Counted from the stretch's first letter, positions 26,401 through 39,841 are shown. The stretch is DNA of 64,000 nt from Chamaea fasciata (GCA_029207755.1 JARCOQ010000212.1:1-64000), one strand, 5' to 3'. Made by a program: numbers and translations. The notes: a model not told the origin generated them from the sequence alone.

Positions 26401-29400
26401 TCCAGATGCAAGCTGCCTTGAACACGACACGAAGACTTGCTTCTCTTGGAGGGCCAAAGGGCTCCTACAAACTGACATCAGGCACCTGGGTAGCTGACTT
26501 TACTTACCCCTGGAAACAGCCCATCCTTTGTGCCCAACTCCCTCTGCCCGTCCCACAGCTTCGGCCATCTACAATCCCGAACGGAACAGGAGTTCTTCCA
26601 GATGCAAGCTGCCACAATCTGGAAACGTGGCTTCCCATGGAGGGCCAAATGCCTCCTACAAACTGACTTCAGGCACCTGAGCAGCTGACTTTACTTACCC
26701 CTGGAAACAGGCCATCCTATGTGCCCAACTCCCTCTGCCGGGCCCACAGCTTCTGCCACATAAAATCCCGAACGGAACAGCATTTCTTCCAGATGCAAGC
26801 TGCCACAAGCTGGAAACGTCGCTTCACTTGGAGGGCCAAAGGCCTCCTACAAACTGACATCAGGCACCTGGGCAGTTGACTTTACTTACCCCTGGAAACA
26901 GGCCATCCTTTGTGCCCAACTCCCTCGGCCGGGCACCAGGCCTGGGCCACCTACAATCCCGAACGGAACAGGATTTCTTCCAGATGCAAGCTGCCACAAG
27001 CTGGAAGCATGGCTTCCCATGGAGGACCAAAGGCCTCCTACAAACTGACATCAGGCACCTGGGCAGCTGACTTTACTTTCCTCATGAAACAGGCCATCAT
27101 TTGTGCCCAACTCCCTCTGCCGGGCATCAGGCGTCTTCCACCCACAATCTCGAACGGAACAGGATTTCTTCAGATGCAAGCTGCCACAAGCAGGAAGCCT
27201 GGCTTCCCATGGAGGGCCAAAGGCCTCCTACAAACTGACATCAGGCACCTGGGCAGCTGACATTACTTACTTCTGGAAACAGGCCATCCTTTGTGCCCAA
27301 CTCCCTCTGCTGGGCATCCAGCTCCGGCCACCTACAATCCCGAACGGAACAGGATTTCTTCCAGATGCAAGCTGCCTTGAACAGGAAGCCTGGCTTCCCT
27401 TGGAGGGCCAAAGGCCTCCTACAAACTGACATGAGGCACCTGGGCAGCTGACTTTACTTACCCCTGAAAACAGGACATCCTTTGTGCCCAACTCCCTCTG
27501 CCGGGCACCAGGCCTCGGCCACCTACAATCCCGAACAGAACAGCATTTCTTCCAGATGCAAGCTGCCACCAGCTGGAAGACTAGCTTCCCTTGGAGGGCC
27601 AAAGGCCTCCTACAAACTGACATCAGGCACCTGGGCAGCTGACTTTACTTACCCCTGGAAACAGGCCATCCTTTGTGCCCAACTCCCTCAGCCCGGCAAC
27701 TGGCCTCGGCCACCTACAATCCCGAACGGAACAGGATTTCTTCCAGATGCAACCTGCCTTGAACAGGAAGACTTGCTTCCCTTGGAGGGCCAAAGGCCTC
27801 CTAAAAACTGACATCAGGCACCAGGGGAGCTGACTTTACTTACCCCTGGAAACAGCCCATCCTTTGTGCCCAACTCCCTCTGCCGGGCACCAGGCCTCGC
27901 CCACCTACAATCCCGAACGGAACGGGATTTCTTCCAGATGCAAGCTGCCACAAACTGGAAGACAAGCTTCCCTTGGAGGGCCAAAGGCCTCCTACAAACT
28001 GACATCAGGCACCTGGGCAGCTGACTTTACTTACCCCTGGAAACAGCCCATCCTTTGTGCCCAACTCCCTCTGCCGGGCACCTGGCCTCGGCCACCTACA
28101 ATCCCGAACGGAACAGGATTTCTTCCAGATGCAAACTGCCACAAACTGGAAGACTAGCTTCTCTTGGAGGGCCAAAGGCCTCCTAAAAATTGACATCAGG
28201 CACCTGGGCAGCTAACTTTACTTTCCTCATGAAACAGGCCATCATTTGTGCCCAACTCCCTCTGCCGGGCACCAGGCTTCGGCCACCTACAATCTCTAAC
28301 GGAACAGGATTTCTTCAGATGCAAGCTGCCACAAGCAGGAAGCCTGGCTTCCCATGGAGGGCCAAAGGCCTCCTACAAACTGACATCAGGCACCTGGGCA
28401 GCTGACTTTACTTACTTCAGGAAACAAGACATCCTTTGTGCCGAACTCTCTCATCCGCGCAACTGGGCTAGGCCACCTACAATCCCGAACGGAACAGCAT
28501 TTCTTCCAGATGCAAGCTGCCTTGAACAGGAAGACTTGCTTCCCTTGGAGGGCCAAAGGCCTCCTACAAACTGACATCAGGCACCTGGGCAGCTGACTTT
28601 ACTTTCCCCTGGAAACAGCCCATCCTTTGTGCCCAACTCCCTCTGCCGGTCCCACAGCTTCGGCCACCTACAATCCCGAACGGAACAGGAGTTCTTCCAG
28701 ATGCAAGCTGCCACAATCTGGAAACGTGGCTTTACTTGGAGGGCTAAAGGCCTCCTACAAACTGACATCAGGCACCTGGGCAGCTGACTTTACTTACCCC
28801 TGGAAACAGGCCATCCTTTGTGCCCAACCCCCTCTGCCAGGCACCAGGCCTCAGCCACCTACAATCCCGAACGGAACAGCATTTCTTCCAGATGCAAGCT
28901 CCCACAAGCAGGAAACCTGGCATCCCATCGAAAGCCAAAGGCCTCCTACAAACTGACATCAGGCACCTTGGCTGCTGACTTTACTTACCCCTGGAAACAG
29001 GCCATCTTTTGTGCCCAACTCCCTCTGCCGGGCACCTGGCCTTGGCCACCTACAATCCCGAACGGAACAGGATTTCTTCCCGATGCAAGCTGCTACTAGC
29101 TGGAAGCCTGGCTTCCCATGGAGGACCAAAGGCCTCCTACAAACTGACATCAGGCACTTGGGCTGCTGACTTTACTTACCCCTGGAAACAGCCCATCCTT
29201 TGTGCCCAACTCCCTCTGCCGGGCACCAGGCCTCGGCCGCCTACAATCCTGAACGGAACAGGATTTCTTCCAGATGCAAGCTGCCACAAGCAGGAAGCCT
29301 GGCTTCCCTTGGAGGGCCAAAGGCCTCCGAAAAACTGGCATCAGGCACGTCGGCAGCTGACTTTACTTACCCCTCTAAACAGGACATCCTTTGTGCCCAA

Positions 29401-29532
29401 CTCCCTCTGCCGGGCACCTGCTCTCGGCCACCTACAATCCCGAACGAAACAGCATTCCTTCCTGATGCAAGCTGCCACAAGCAGGAAGCCTGGCTTCCCA
29501 TGGAGGGCCAAAGGCGTCCTACAAACTGACAT
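23419..29532 (+). repeat. HOR copy D, B form, ends after 32 monomers (6,114 bp)
   Basis: Copy D follows the 48-mer from its start. From 26861 it tracks B at an offset of about 14,135 and includes five monomers of the B-specific block (28578-29532 against 14443-15396). After 29532 the order no longer matches any HOR copy, so this is the right edge of the homogenised 48-mer domain. A group of small indels between 25.2 and 26.45 kb is found in this copy only. Confidence 0.93.
25200..26435 (+). other. Cluster of small indels private to HOR copy D
   Basis: Against copies A-C, copy D has an extra G in ctgccggggcacc (about 25207), an extra G in ccaaagggcctcc (about 25500), a missing C in acaatccgaacgg (about 26000), a missing G in gtaaacagaagac (about 26045), a missing C in caactcctctgcc (about 26153) and a five-base gain in gaacacgacacgaagac (about 26425). 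The net +4 exactly explains the 3,442-bp spacing from 23418 to 26860 (18 x 191 + 4). Five of the six are homopolymer-length changes, a common error of long-read consensus, but real mutations are possible. Confidence 0.8.
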
Positions 29533-32500
29533 CAGGCACCTGGGCAGCTGACTTTACTTACCCCTGGAAACAGGCCATCCTTTGTGCCCAACTCCCCCTG
29601 CCGGGCACCTGGCCTCGGCCACCTACAATTCTGAACGGAACAGGAGTTCTTCCAGATGCAAGCTGCCACAAGCTGGAAACGTGGCTTCACTTGGAGGGCC
29701 AAAGGCCTCCTACAAACTGACATCAGGCACCTGGGCAGCTGACTTTACTTACCCCTGGAAACAGGCCATCTTTTGTGCCCAACTCCCTCTGCCGGGCCCC
29801 CTGGCCTTGGCCACCTAATATCCCGAAAGGAACAGGATTTCTTCCTGATGCAAGCTGCTACTAGCTGGAAGCCTGGCTTCCCATGGAGGACCAAAGTCCT
29901 CCATAAAACTGACATCAGGCACTTGGGCATCTGACTTTACTTTCCTCATGAAAAAAGCCATCATTTGTGCCCAACTCACTCTGCTGAGCACCTGGCCTCG
30001 GCCACCTACAATCCCGAACGGAACAGGATTTCTTCCAGATGCAAGCTGCCACAAACTGGAAGCCTCGCTGCCCTTGGAGGACCAAAGGCCGCCTACAAAC
30101 TGACATCAGGCACCTGGGCAGCTGACTTTACTTACCCCTGGAAACAGGCCATCCTTTGTGCCCAACTCCCTCTGCCGGGCGCCTGGCCTCGGCCACCTAC
30201 AATCCCGAACAGAACAGCATTTTTTCCAGATGCAAGCTGCCACAAGCAGGAAGACTAGCTTCCCTTGGAGGGCCAAAGGCCTCCTACAAACTGACATCAG
30301 GCACCTGGGCAGCTGACTTTACTTACCCCTGGAAACAGCCCATCCTTTGTGCCCAACTCCCTCTGCCGGGCGCCTGGCCTCGGCCACCTACAATCCCAAA
30401 CGGAACAGCATTTCTTCCAGATGCAAGCTGCCACAAGCAGGAAGACTAGCTTCCCTTGGAGGGCCAAAGGCCGCCGACAAACTGACATCAGGCACGTGGG
30501 CAGCTGACTTTACTTACCCCTCTAAACAGGACATCCTTTGTGCCCAACTCCCTCTGCCGGGCACCTGGTCTCGGACACCTACAATCCCGAACGAAACAGC
30601 ATTCCTTCCTGATGCATGCTGCCACAAGCAGGAAGCCTGGCTTCCCATGGAGGGCCAAAGGCCTCCTACAAACTAACATCAGGCACCTGGGCAGCTGACT
30701 TTAGTTACTTCTGGAAACAGGACATCCTTTGTGCCCAACTCTCTCAGCTGGGCAACTGGCCTCGGCCACCTACAATCCCGAACGGAACAGCATTTCTTCC
30801 AGATGCAAGCTGCCACAAACTGGAAGCCTGGCTTCCCATGGAGAGCCAAAGGCCTCCTACATACTTACATCCGGCACCTGGGTAGCTGACTTTACTTACC
30901 CCTGGAAACAGGCCATCATTTGTGCCCAACTCCCTCTGCCGGGCACCAGGCCTTGGCCACCTACAATCCCGAACGTAAAATGATTTCTTCCAGATGCAAG
31001 CTGCCACAAGCAGGAAACCTGGCTTCCCATGGAGGTCCAAAGGCCTCCTACAAACTGACATCAGGCACCTGGGCAGCTGACTTTACTTACCCCTGGAAAC
31101 AGGCCATCCATTGTGCCCAACTCCCTCAGCCGGGCACCCAACTCCGGCCTCCTACAATCCCGAACGGAACAGGATTTCCTCCAGATGCAAGCTGCCACAA
31201 GCAGGAAGCCTGGCTTCCCATGGAGGGCCAAAGGCCTCCTACAAACTGACATCAGGCACCTGGGCAGCTGACTTTACTTACCCCTGGAAACAGCCCATCT
31301 TTGTGCCCAACTCCCTCTGCCGGGCTCCAGGCCTCGGCCACCTACAATCCTGAACGGAAAAGCATTTCTTCCAGATGCAAGCAGCCACAAGCAGAAAATC
31401 TGGCTTCCCATGGAGGGCCAAAGGCCTCCTACAAACTGACATTAGGCACTTGGGCAGCTGACTTTACTTTCCTCATGAAACAAGCCATCATTTGTGCCCA
31501 ACTCCCTCTGCCGGGCACCTGGCCTTGGCCACCTACAATCCCGAACGGAACAGCATTTCTTCCAGATGCAAGCTGCCTTGAACAGGAAGACTTGCTTCCC
31601 TTGGAGGGCCAAAGGCCTCCTACAAACTGACATCAGGCACCTGGGCAGCTGACTTTACTTACCCCTGGAAACAGGACATCCTTTGTGCCCAACTCCCACT
31701 GCCGGGCACCATGCCTCGCCCACCTACAATCTTGAACGGGACAGGATTTCTTCCAGATGCAAGCTGCCACAAGCAGGAAGCCTGGCTTCCCATGGAGGGC
31801 CAAAGGCCTCCTACAAACTGACATCAGGCACCTGTGCAGCTGACTTTACTTACTTCTTGAAACAGGACATCCTTTGTGCCCAACTCTCTCAACCGGGCAA
31901 CTGGGCTCGGCCACCTACAATCCCGAACGGAACAGCATTTCTTCCAGATGCAAGCTGCCTTGAACAGGAAGACTTGCTTCCCTTGGAGGGCCAAAGGCCT
32001 CCTACAAACTGACATCAGGCACCTGGGTAGCTGACTTTACTTACCCCTGGAAACAGGCCATCCTTTGTGCCCAACTCCCTCTGCCGGGCATCAGGCCTCA
32101 GCCACCTACAATCCCGAACGCAACAGGATTTCTTCCAGATGCAAGCTGCCACAAGCTGGAAGCCTGGCTTACCTTAGAGGACTAAAATCCTCCTACAAAC
32201 TTACATCAGGCACCTGGGCAGCTGACTTTACTTACCCCTGGAAACAGGCCATCATTTGTGCCCAACTCCCCCTGCCGGGCACCAGGCCTTGGCCACCTAC
32301 AATCCCGAACGGAACAGGATTTCTTCCAGATGCAAGCTGCCACAAGCAGGAAACGTGGCTTCCCATGGAGGGCCAAAGGCCTCCTACAAACTGACATCAG
32401 GCACCTGGGCAGCTGACTTTACTTTCCTCATGAAACAGGCCATCATTTGTGCCCAACTCCCTCTGCCGGGCACCTGGCCTCGGCCACCTAGAATCCCGAA

Positions 32501-33734
32501 CGGAACAGGATTTCTTCCAGATGCAAGCTGCCACAAACTGGAAGCCTGGCATCCCTTGGAGGGCCAAAGGCCTCCTACAAACTGACATCAGGCACCTGGG
32601 CAGCTGACTTTACTTACCCCTGGAAACAGGCCATCCTTTGTGCCCAACTCCCTCTGCCGGGCACCAGGCCTCGGCCACCTACAATCCCGAACGGAATAGG
32701 ATTTCTTCCAGATGCAAGCTGCCACAAGCAGGAAACCTGGCTTCCCATCGAGGGCCAAAGGCCTCCTACAAACTGACATCAGGCACCTGGGCAGCTGACC
32801 TTACTTACCCCTGGAAACAGCCCATCCTTTGTGTCCATCTGCCTCAGCCGGGCACCCTGCTCCGGCCACCTACAATCCCGAACGGAACAGCATTTCTTCC
32901 AGATGCAAGCTGCCACAAGCAGGAAGCCTGGCTTCCCTTGGAGGGCCAAAGGCCTCCTACAAACTGACATCAGGCACCTGGGCAGCTGACTTTACTTACC
33001 CCTGGAAACAGGCCATCCTTTGTGCCCAACTCGCTCTGCCGGGCACCTGGCCTCGGCCACCTACAATCCCGAACGGAACAGGAGTTCTTCCAGATGTAAG
33101 CTGCCACAAGCTGGAAACGTGGCTTCACTTGGAGGGCCAAAGGCCTCCTACAAACTGACATCAGGCGCCAGGGCAGCTGACTTTACTAACCCCTGGAAAC
33201 AGGCCATCCTTTGTGCCGAACTAACTTTGCCGGGCACCTGGCCTCGGTCACCTACAATCCCGAAAAGAACAGGATTTCTTCCCGAAGCAAGCTGCCACTA
33301 GCTGGAAGCCTGGCTTCCCATGGAGGGCCAAAGGCCTCCTACAAACTGACATCAGGCACCTGGGCAGCTGACTTTACTTACCCCTGGAAACAGGCCATCC
33401 TTTGTGCCCAACTCCCTCAGCCCAGCATCTGGCCTCGGCCGCCTACAATCCCGAACGGAACAGGATTTCTTCCAGATGCAAGCTGCCTTGAACAGGAAGA
33501 CTAGCTTCCCTTGGAGGGCCAAAGGCCTCCTACAAACTGACATCAGGCACCTGGGCAGCTGACTTTACTTTCCTCATGAAACAGGCCATCATTTGTGCCC
33601 AACTCCCTCTGCCGGGCACCTGGCCTCGGCCACCTACAATCCCGAACGGAACAGGATTTCTTCCAGATGCAAGCTGCCTTGAACAGGAAGACTAGCTTCC
33701 CTTGGAGGGCCAAAGGCCTCCTACAAACTGACAT
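29533..33734 (+). repeat. Divergent monomer zone, 22 units without clear HOR order
   Basis: The zone is exactly 22 x 191 bp. Its monomers use the same class motifs as the rest (cctcatgaaac units at about 29940, 31460, 32420, 33560 and 33750; ttctggaaac near 30700), but the order does not repeat as a block here or elsewhere. The one clear local copy is the doublet at 30107-30488. This is what a less recently homogenised part of a satellite looks like. I see nothing but satellite in it. Confidence 0.85.
30107..30488 (+). repeat. Tandem doublet of near-identical adjacent monomers
   Basis: Monomers 30107-30297 and 30298-30488 share the rare cgggcgcctggcctcgg and the combination cacaagcaggaagactagc. 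They differ at only a handful of sites, such as aggccatcc/agcccatcc, cccgaacagaac/ccaaacggaac and atttttt/atttctt. Adjacent monomers elsewhere differ more, so this is a recent single-monomer duplication. Confidence 0.75.
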
Positions 33735-36215
33735 CAGGCACCTGGGCAGCTGACTTTACTTTCCTCATGAAACAGGCCATCATTTGTGCCCAACTCCCTC
33801 TGCCGGGCACCTGGCCTCGGCCACCTACAATCCCGAACGGAACAGGATTTCTTCCAGAGGCAAGCTGCCACAAACTGGAAGCCTGTCTTCCCTTGGAGGG
33901 CCAAAGGCCTCCTACAAACTGACATCAGGCACCTGGGCAGCTGACTTTACTTACCCGTGGAAACAGCCCATTCTTTGTGCCCAACACCCTCTGCCGGCAC
34001 CAGGCCTCGGCCACCTACAATCCCGAACGGAATAGGATTTCTTCCAGATGCAAGCTGCCACAAGCAGGAAACCTGACTTCCCATGGAGGGCCAAAGGCCT
34101 CCTACAAACTTATATCAGGCCCCTGGGGAGCTGACTTTACTTACCCCTGGAAACAGGACATGTTTTTTGCCCAACTCCCTCTGCCGGGCACCTGGCCTCG
34201 GCCACCTACAATCCCGAACGGAACAGCATTTCTTCCAGATGCAAGCTGCCACAGGCAAGAAGCCTGCCTTCCCATGGAGGGCCAAAGGCCGCCTACAAAC
34301 TGACATCAGGAACCTGGGCAGCTGACCTTACTTACCCCTTGAAACAGCCCATCCTTTGTGCCCAACTCCCTCAGCCTGGCACCCATCTCCGGCCACCTAA
34401 AATCCCAAACGGAACAGCATTTCTTCCCGATGCAAGCTGCCACAAGCAGGAAGCCTGGCTTCTCCTGGATGGCCAAAGGCCTCCTACAAACTGACATCAG
34501 GCACCTGGGCAGCTGACTTTACTTACCCCTGGAAACAGCCCATCCTTTGTGCCCAACTCCCCCTGCCAGGCACCTGGCCTCGGCCACCTACAATCCCGAA
34601 CGGAACAGGAGTTCTTCCAGATGCAAGCTGCCACAAGCTGGAAACCTGGCTTCACTTGGAGGGTCAAAGGCCTCCTACAAACTGACATCAGGCACCTGGG
34701 CAGCTGACTTTATTTACCCCTGGAAACAGGCCATCCTTTGTGCCCAACTCCCTCTGCCGGGCACCTGGCCACGGCCACGTACAATCCCGAACGGAACAGG
34801 ATTTCTTCCCGATGCAAGCTTCCACTAGCTGGAAGCCTGGCTTCCCATGGAGGACCAAAGGCCTCCTACAAACTGACATCAGGCACTTGGGCAGCTGACT
34901 TTACTTTCTTCATGAAACAGGTCATCCTTTGTGCCCAACTCCCGCTGCTGGGCACCAGGCCTCGGCCACCTACAATCCCGAACGGAACAGGATTTCTTTC
35001 AGATGCAAGCTGCCACAAACTGGAAGCCTGGCTTCCCTTGGAGGGCCAAAGGCCTCCTACAAACTGACATCAGGCACCTGGGCTGCTGACTTTACTTACC
35101 CCTGGAAACAGGCCATCCTTTGTGCCCAACTCCTTCTGCCAGGCACCTGGCCTCGGACACCTACAATCCTGAACGGAACAGGATTTCTTCCAGATTCAAG
35201 CTGCCACAAACTGGAAGACAAATTCCCTTGGAGGGCCAAAGGCCTCCTACAAACTGACATCAGGCACCTGGGCAGCTGACTTTACTTACCCCTGGAAACA
35301 GGCCATCCTTTGTGCCCAACTCCCTCTGCCGGGCACCTGGCCTCGCCCACCTACAATCCCGAACAGAACAGGATTTCTTCCCGATGCAAGCTGCTACTAG
35401 CTGGAAGCCTGGCTTCCCATGGAGGACCAAAGGCCTCCTACAAACTGACATCAGGCACCTGGGCAGCTGACTTTACTTTCCTCATGAAACAAGCCATCAT
35501 TTGTGCCCAACTCCCTCTGCTGGGCCCCTGGCCTCGCCCACCTACAATCCCGAACGGAACAGCATTTCTTCCAGATGCAAGCTGCCACAAACTGGAAGCC
35601 TGGCTTCCCTTGGAGGGCAAAAGGCCTCCTACAAACTGACATCAGGCACCTGGGGAGCTGACTTTACTTACCCCTAGAAACAGCCCATCTTTTGTGTCCA
35701 ACTCCCTCAGCCAGGCACCCAGCTCCGGCCACCTACAATCCCGAACGGAACAGGATTTCTTCCAGATGCAAGCTGCCACAAGCAGGAAGCCTGGCTTCCC
35801 ATGGAGGGCCAAAGGCCTCCTACAAAGTGACATCAGGCACCTGGGCAGCTGACTTTACTTAACCCTGGAAACTGGACATCCTTTCTGCCCAACTCCCTCA
35901 GCCGGGCACCTGGCCTCGGCCACCTACAATCCCGAACGGAACAGCATTTCTTCCAGATGCAAGCTGCCACAGGCAGGAAGAATGGATTCCCTTGGAGGGC
36001 CAAAGGCCTCCTACAAACTGACATCAGGCACCTGGGCAGCTGACTTTACTTACCCCTGGAAACAGGCCATCATTTGTGCCCAACTCCCTCAGCCCAGCAA
36101 CTGGCCTCGGCCACCTACAATCCCGAACGGAACAGGATTTCTTCCAGATGCAAGCTGCCTTGAACAGGAAGACTAGCTTCCCTTGGAGGGCCAAAGGCCT
36201 CCTACAAACTGACAT
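33735..36215 (+). repeat. 13-monomer HOR, copy 1 (2,481 bp)
   Basis: The first eight monomers (33735-35260) reappear in the same order 2,481 bp downstream at 36216-37742. Shared rare variants include ctctgccggcaccagg (missing G), gaacggaataggattt, gcccctggggagctg, acatgttttttgccc, ctcagcctggcacccatc and ttgcccacggaac-free cgatgcaagcttccac. The last five monomers (35261-36215) do not match the last five of copy 2. Confidence 0.85.
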
Positions 36216-38696
36216 CAGGCACCTGGGCTGCTGACTTTACTTTCCTAAAGAAACAGGCCATCATTTGTGCCCAACTCCCGCTACCGATCACCTGGACTCG
36301 GCCACCTACAATCCCGAACGGAACAGGATTTCTTCCAGATGCAAGCTGCCACAAACTGGAAGCCTGTCTTCCCTTGGAGGGCCAAAGGCCTCCTACAAAC
36401 TGACATCAGGCACCTGGGCATCTGACTTTACTTACCCGTGGAAACAGCCCATTCTTTGTGCCCAACACCCTCTGCCGGCACCAGGCCTTGGCCACCTACA
36501 ATCCCGAACGGAATAGGATTTCTTCCAGATGCAAGCTGCCACAAGCAGGAAACCTGGCTTCCCATGGAGGGCCAAAGGCCTCCTACAAACTTACATCAGG
36601 CCCCTGGGGAGCTGACTTTACTTACCCCTGGAAACAGGACATGTTTTTTGCCCAACTCCCTCTGCCGGGCACCTGGCCTCGGCCACCTACAATCCCGAAC
36701 GGAACAGCATTTCTTCCAGATGCAAGCTGCCACAGGCAGGAAGCCTGGCTTTCCATGGAGGGCCAAAGGCCTCCTACAAACTGACATCAGGCACCTGGGC
36801 AGCTGACCTTACTTACCCCTGGAAACAGCCCATCCTTTGTGCCCAACTCCCTCAGCCTGGCACCCATCTCCGGCCACCTAAAATCCCAAACGGAACAGCA
36901 TTTCTTCCCGATGCAAGCTGCCACAAGCAGGAAGCCTGGCTTCTCCTGGATGGCCAAAGGCCTCCTACAAACTGACATCAGGCACCTGGGCACCTGACTA
37001 TACTTACCCCTGGAAACAGCCCATCCTTTGTGCCCAACTCCCCCTGCCAGGCACCTGGCCTCGGCCACCTACAATCCCGAACGGAACAGGAGTTCTTCCA
37101 GATGCAAGCTGCCACAAGCTGGAAACGTGGCTTCACTTGGAGGGTCAAAGGCCTCCTACAAACTGACATCAGGCACCTGGGCAGCTGACTTTATTTACCC
37201 CTGGAAACAGGCCATCCTTTGTGCCCAACTCCCTCTGCCGGGCACCTGGCCTCGGCCACCTACAATCCCGAACGGAACAGGATTTCTTCCCGATGCAAGC
37301 TTCCACTAGCTGGAAGCCTGGCTTCCCATGGAGGACCAAAGGCCTCCTACAAACTGACATCAGGCACTTGGGCAGCTGACTTTACTTTCTTCATGAAACA
37401 GGCCATCCTTTGTGCCCAACTCCCGCTGCTGGGCACCTGGCCTCGGCCACCTACAATCCCGAACGGAACAGGATTTCTTTCAGATGCAAGCTGCCACAAA
37501 CTGGAAGCCTGGCTTCCCTTGGAGGGCCAAAGGCCTCCTACAAACTGACATCAGGCACCTGGGCAGCTGACTTTACTTACCCCTGGAAACAGGCCATCCT
37601 TTGTGCCCAACTCCTTCTGCCGGGCACCTGGCCTCGGCCACCTACAATCCCGAACGGAACAGGATTTCTTCCAGATTCAAGCTGCCACAAACTGGAAGAC
37701 AAGCTTCCCTTGGAGGGCCAAAGGCCTCCTACAAACTGACATCAGGCACCTGGGCAGCTGACTTTACTTACCCCTGGAAACAGGCCATCCTTTGTGCCCA
37801 ACTCCCTCTGCCGGGCCCACAGCTTTGGCCACCTACAATCCTGAACGGAACAGGAGTTCTTCCAGATGCAAGTTGCCACAAGCTGGAAATGTGGCTTCAC
37901 ATGGAGGGCCAATGGCCTCCTACAAACTGACATCAGGCACCTGGGCAGCTGACTTTACTTTCCTTAAGAACGGGCCATCATTTGTGCCCAACTCCCTCTG
38001 CCGGGCACCTGGCCTTGGCCACCTACAATCCCGAACGGAACAGGATTTCTTCCAGATGCAAGCTGCCACAAACTGGAAACCTGTCTTCCCTTGGAGGGCC
38101 AAAGGCCTCCTACAAACTGACATCAGGCACCTGGGCAGCTGACTTTACTTACCATTGGAAACAGGCCATCCTTTGTGCCCAACTCCCTCTGCCGGGCACC
38201 CTGCTCCGGCCACCTACAATCCCAAACGGAACAGCATTTCTTCCAGATGCAAGCTGCCACAAACTGGAAGACTAGCTTCCCTTGGAGGGCCAAAGGCCTC
38301 CTACAAACTGACATCAGGCACCTGGGCAGCTGACTTTACTTACCCCTGGAAACAGGCCATCCTTTGTGCCCAACTCCCCCTGCCGGGCACCTGGCCTCGG
38401 CCACCTACAATCCCGAACGGAACCGGAGTTCTTCCAGATGCAAGCTGCCACAAGCAGTAAACCTGGCTTCCCATGGAGGGCCAAAGGCCTCCTACAAACT
38501 GACATCAGGCACCTGGGCAGCTGACTTTACTTACCCCTGGAAACAGGTCATCCTTTGTTCCCAATTCCCCCAGCCGGGCACCTTGCTCCGGCCACCTACA
38601 ATCCCGAACGGAACAGGAGTTCTTCCAGATGCAAGGTGCCACAAGCAGGAAGCCTGGCTTCACTTGGAGGGCCAAAGGCCTCCTACAAACTGACAT
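36216..38696 (+). repeat. 13-monomer HOR, copy 2 (2,481 bp)
   Basis: Monomers 1-8 (36216-37742) match copy 1. Monomers 9-13 (37743-38696) are different units, including one with ttccttaagaacggg (37934) and one with gttcccaattcccccagcc (38506) that recur further right. The repeat length is preserved although part of the content was exchanged, as with the two forms of the 48-mer. Confidence 0.85.
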
Positions 38697-39841
38697 CAGC
38701 CACCTGGGCTGCTGACTTTACTTTCCTAAAGAAACAGGCCATCATTTGTGCCCAACTCCCTCTACCGGGCACCTGGCCTCGGCCACCTACAATCCCGAAC
38801 GGAACAGGATTTCTTCCAGATGCAAGCTGCCACAAACTGGAAGCCTGTCTTCCCCTGGAGGGCCAAAGGCCTCCTACAAACTGACATCAGGCACCTGGGC
38901 AGCTGACTTTACTTACCCCTGGAAACAGGTCATTCTTTGTTCCCAATTCCCCCAGCCGTGCACCTAGCTCCGGCCACCTACAATCCCGAACGGAATAGGA
39001 TTTCTTCCAGATGCAAGCTGCCACAAGCAGGAAACCTGGCTTCCCATGGAGGGCCAAAGGCCTCCTACAAACTTACATCAGGCCCCTGGGGAGCTGACTT
39101 TACTTACCCCTGGAAACAGGACATGTTTTTTGCCCAACTCCCTCTGCCGGGCACCTGGCCTAGGCCACCTACAATCCCGAACGGAACAGCATTTCTTCCA
39201 GATGCAAGCTGCCACAGGCAGGAAGCCTGGCTTCCCATGGAGGGCCAAAGGCCTCCTACAAACTGACATCAGGCACCTGGGCAGCTGACCTTACTTACCC
39301 CTGGAAACAGCCCATCCTTTGTGCCCAACTCCCTCAGCCTGGCACCCATCTCCGGCCACCTAAAATCCCAAACGGAACAGCATTTCTTCCCGATGCAAGC
39401 TGCCACAAGCAGGAAGCCTGGCTTCTCCTGGATGGCCAAAGGCCTCCTACAAACTGACATCAGGCACCTGGGCACCTGACTTTACTTACCCCTGGAAACA
39501 GCCCATCCTTTGTGCCCAACTCCCACTGCCGGCACCTGGCCTCGGCCACCTACAATCCCGAACGGAACAGGAGTTCTTCCAGATGCAATCCGCCACAAGG
39601 TGGAAACGTGGCTTCACTTGGAGGATCAAAGGCCTCCTACAAACTGACATCAGGCACCTGGGCAGCTGACTTTATTTACCCCTGGAAACAGGCCATCCTT
39701 TGTGCCCAACTCCCTCTGCCGGGCACCTGGCCTCGGCCACGTACAATCCCGAACGGAACAGGATTTCTTCCCGATGCAAGCTTCCACTAGCTGGAAGCCT
39801 GGCTTCCCATGGAGGACCAAAGGCCTCCTACAAACTGACAT
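38697..39841 (+). repeat. 13-monomer HOR, partial copy 3 (six monomers)
   Basis: Six monomers match units 1-6 of copy 2 at an offset of about 2,481, beginning with the cctaaagaaacagg unit (38697 against 36216). The second unit, 38888-39078, is a hybrid: its left half has gttcccaattcccccagcc from another type, and its right half has the gaataggattt and gcccctggggagctg pattern of 36407-36596. The copy is cut off at 39841, where the order jumps to the unit found at 37934. Confidence 0.82.
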
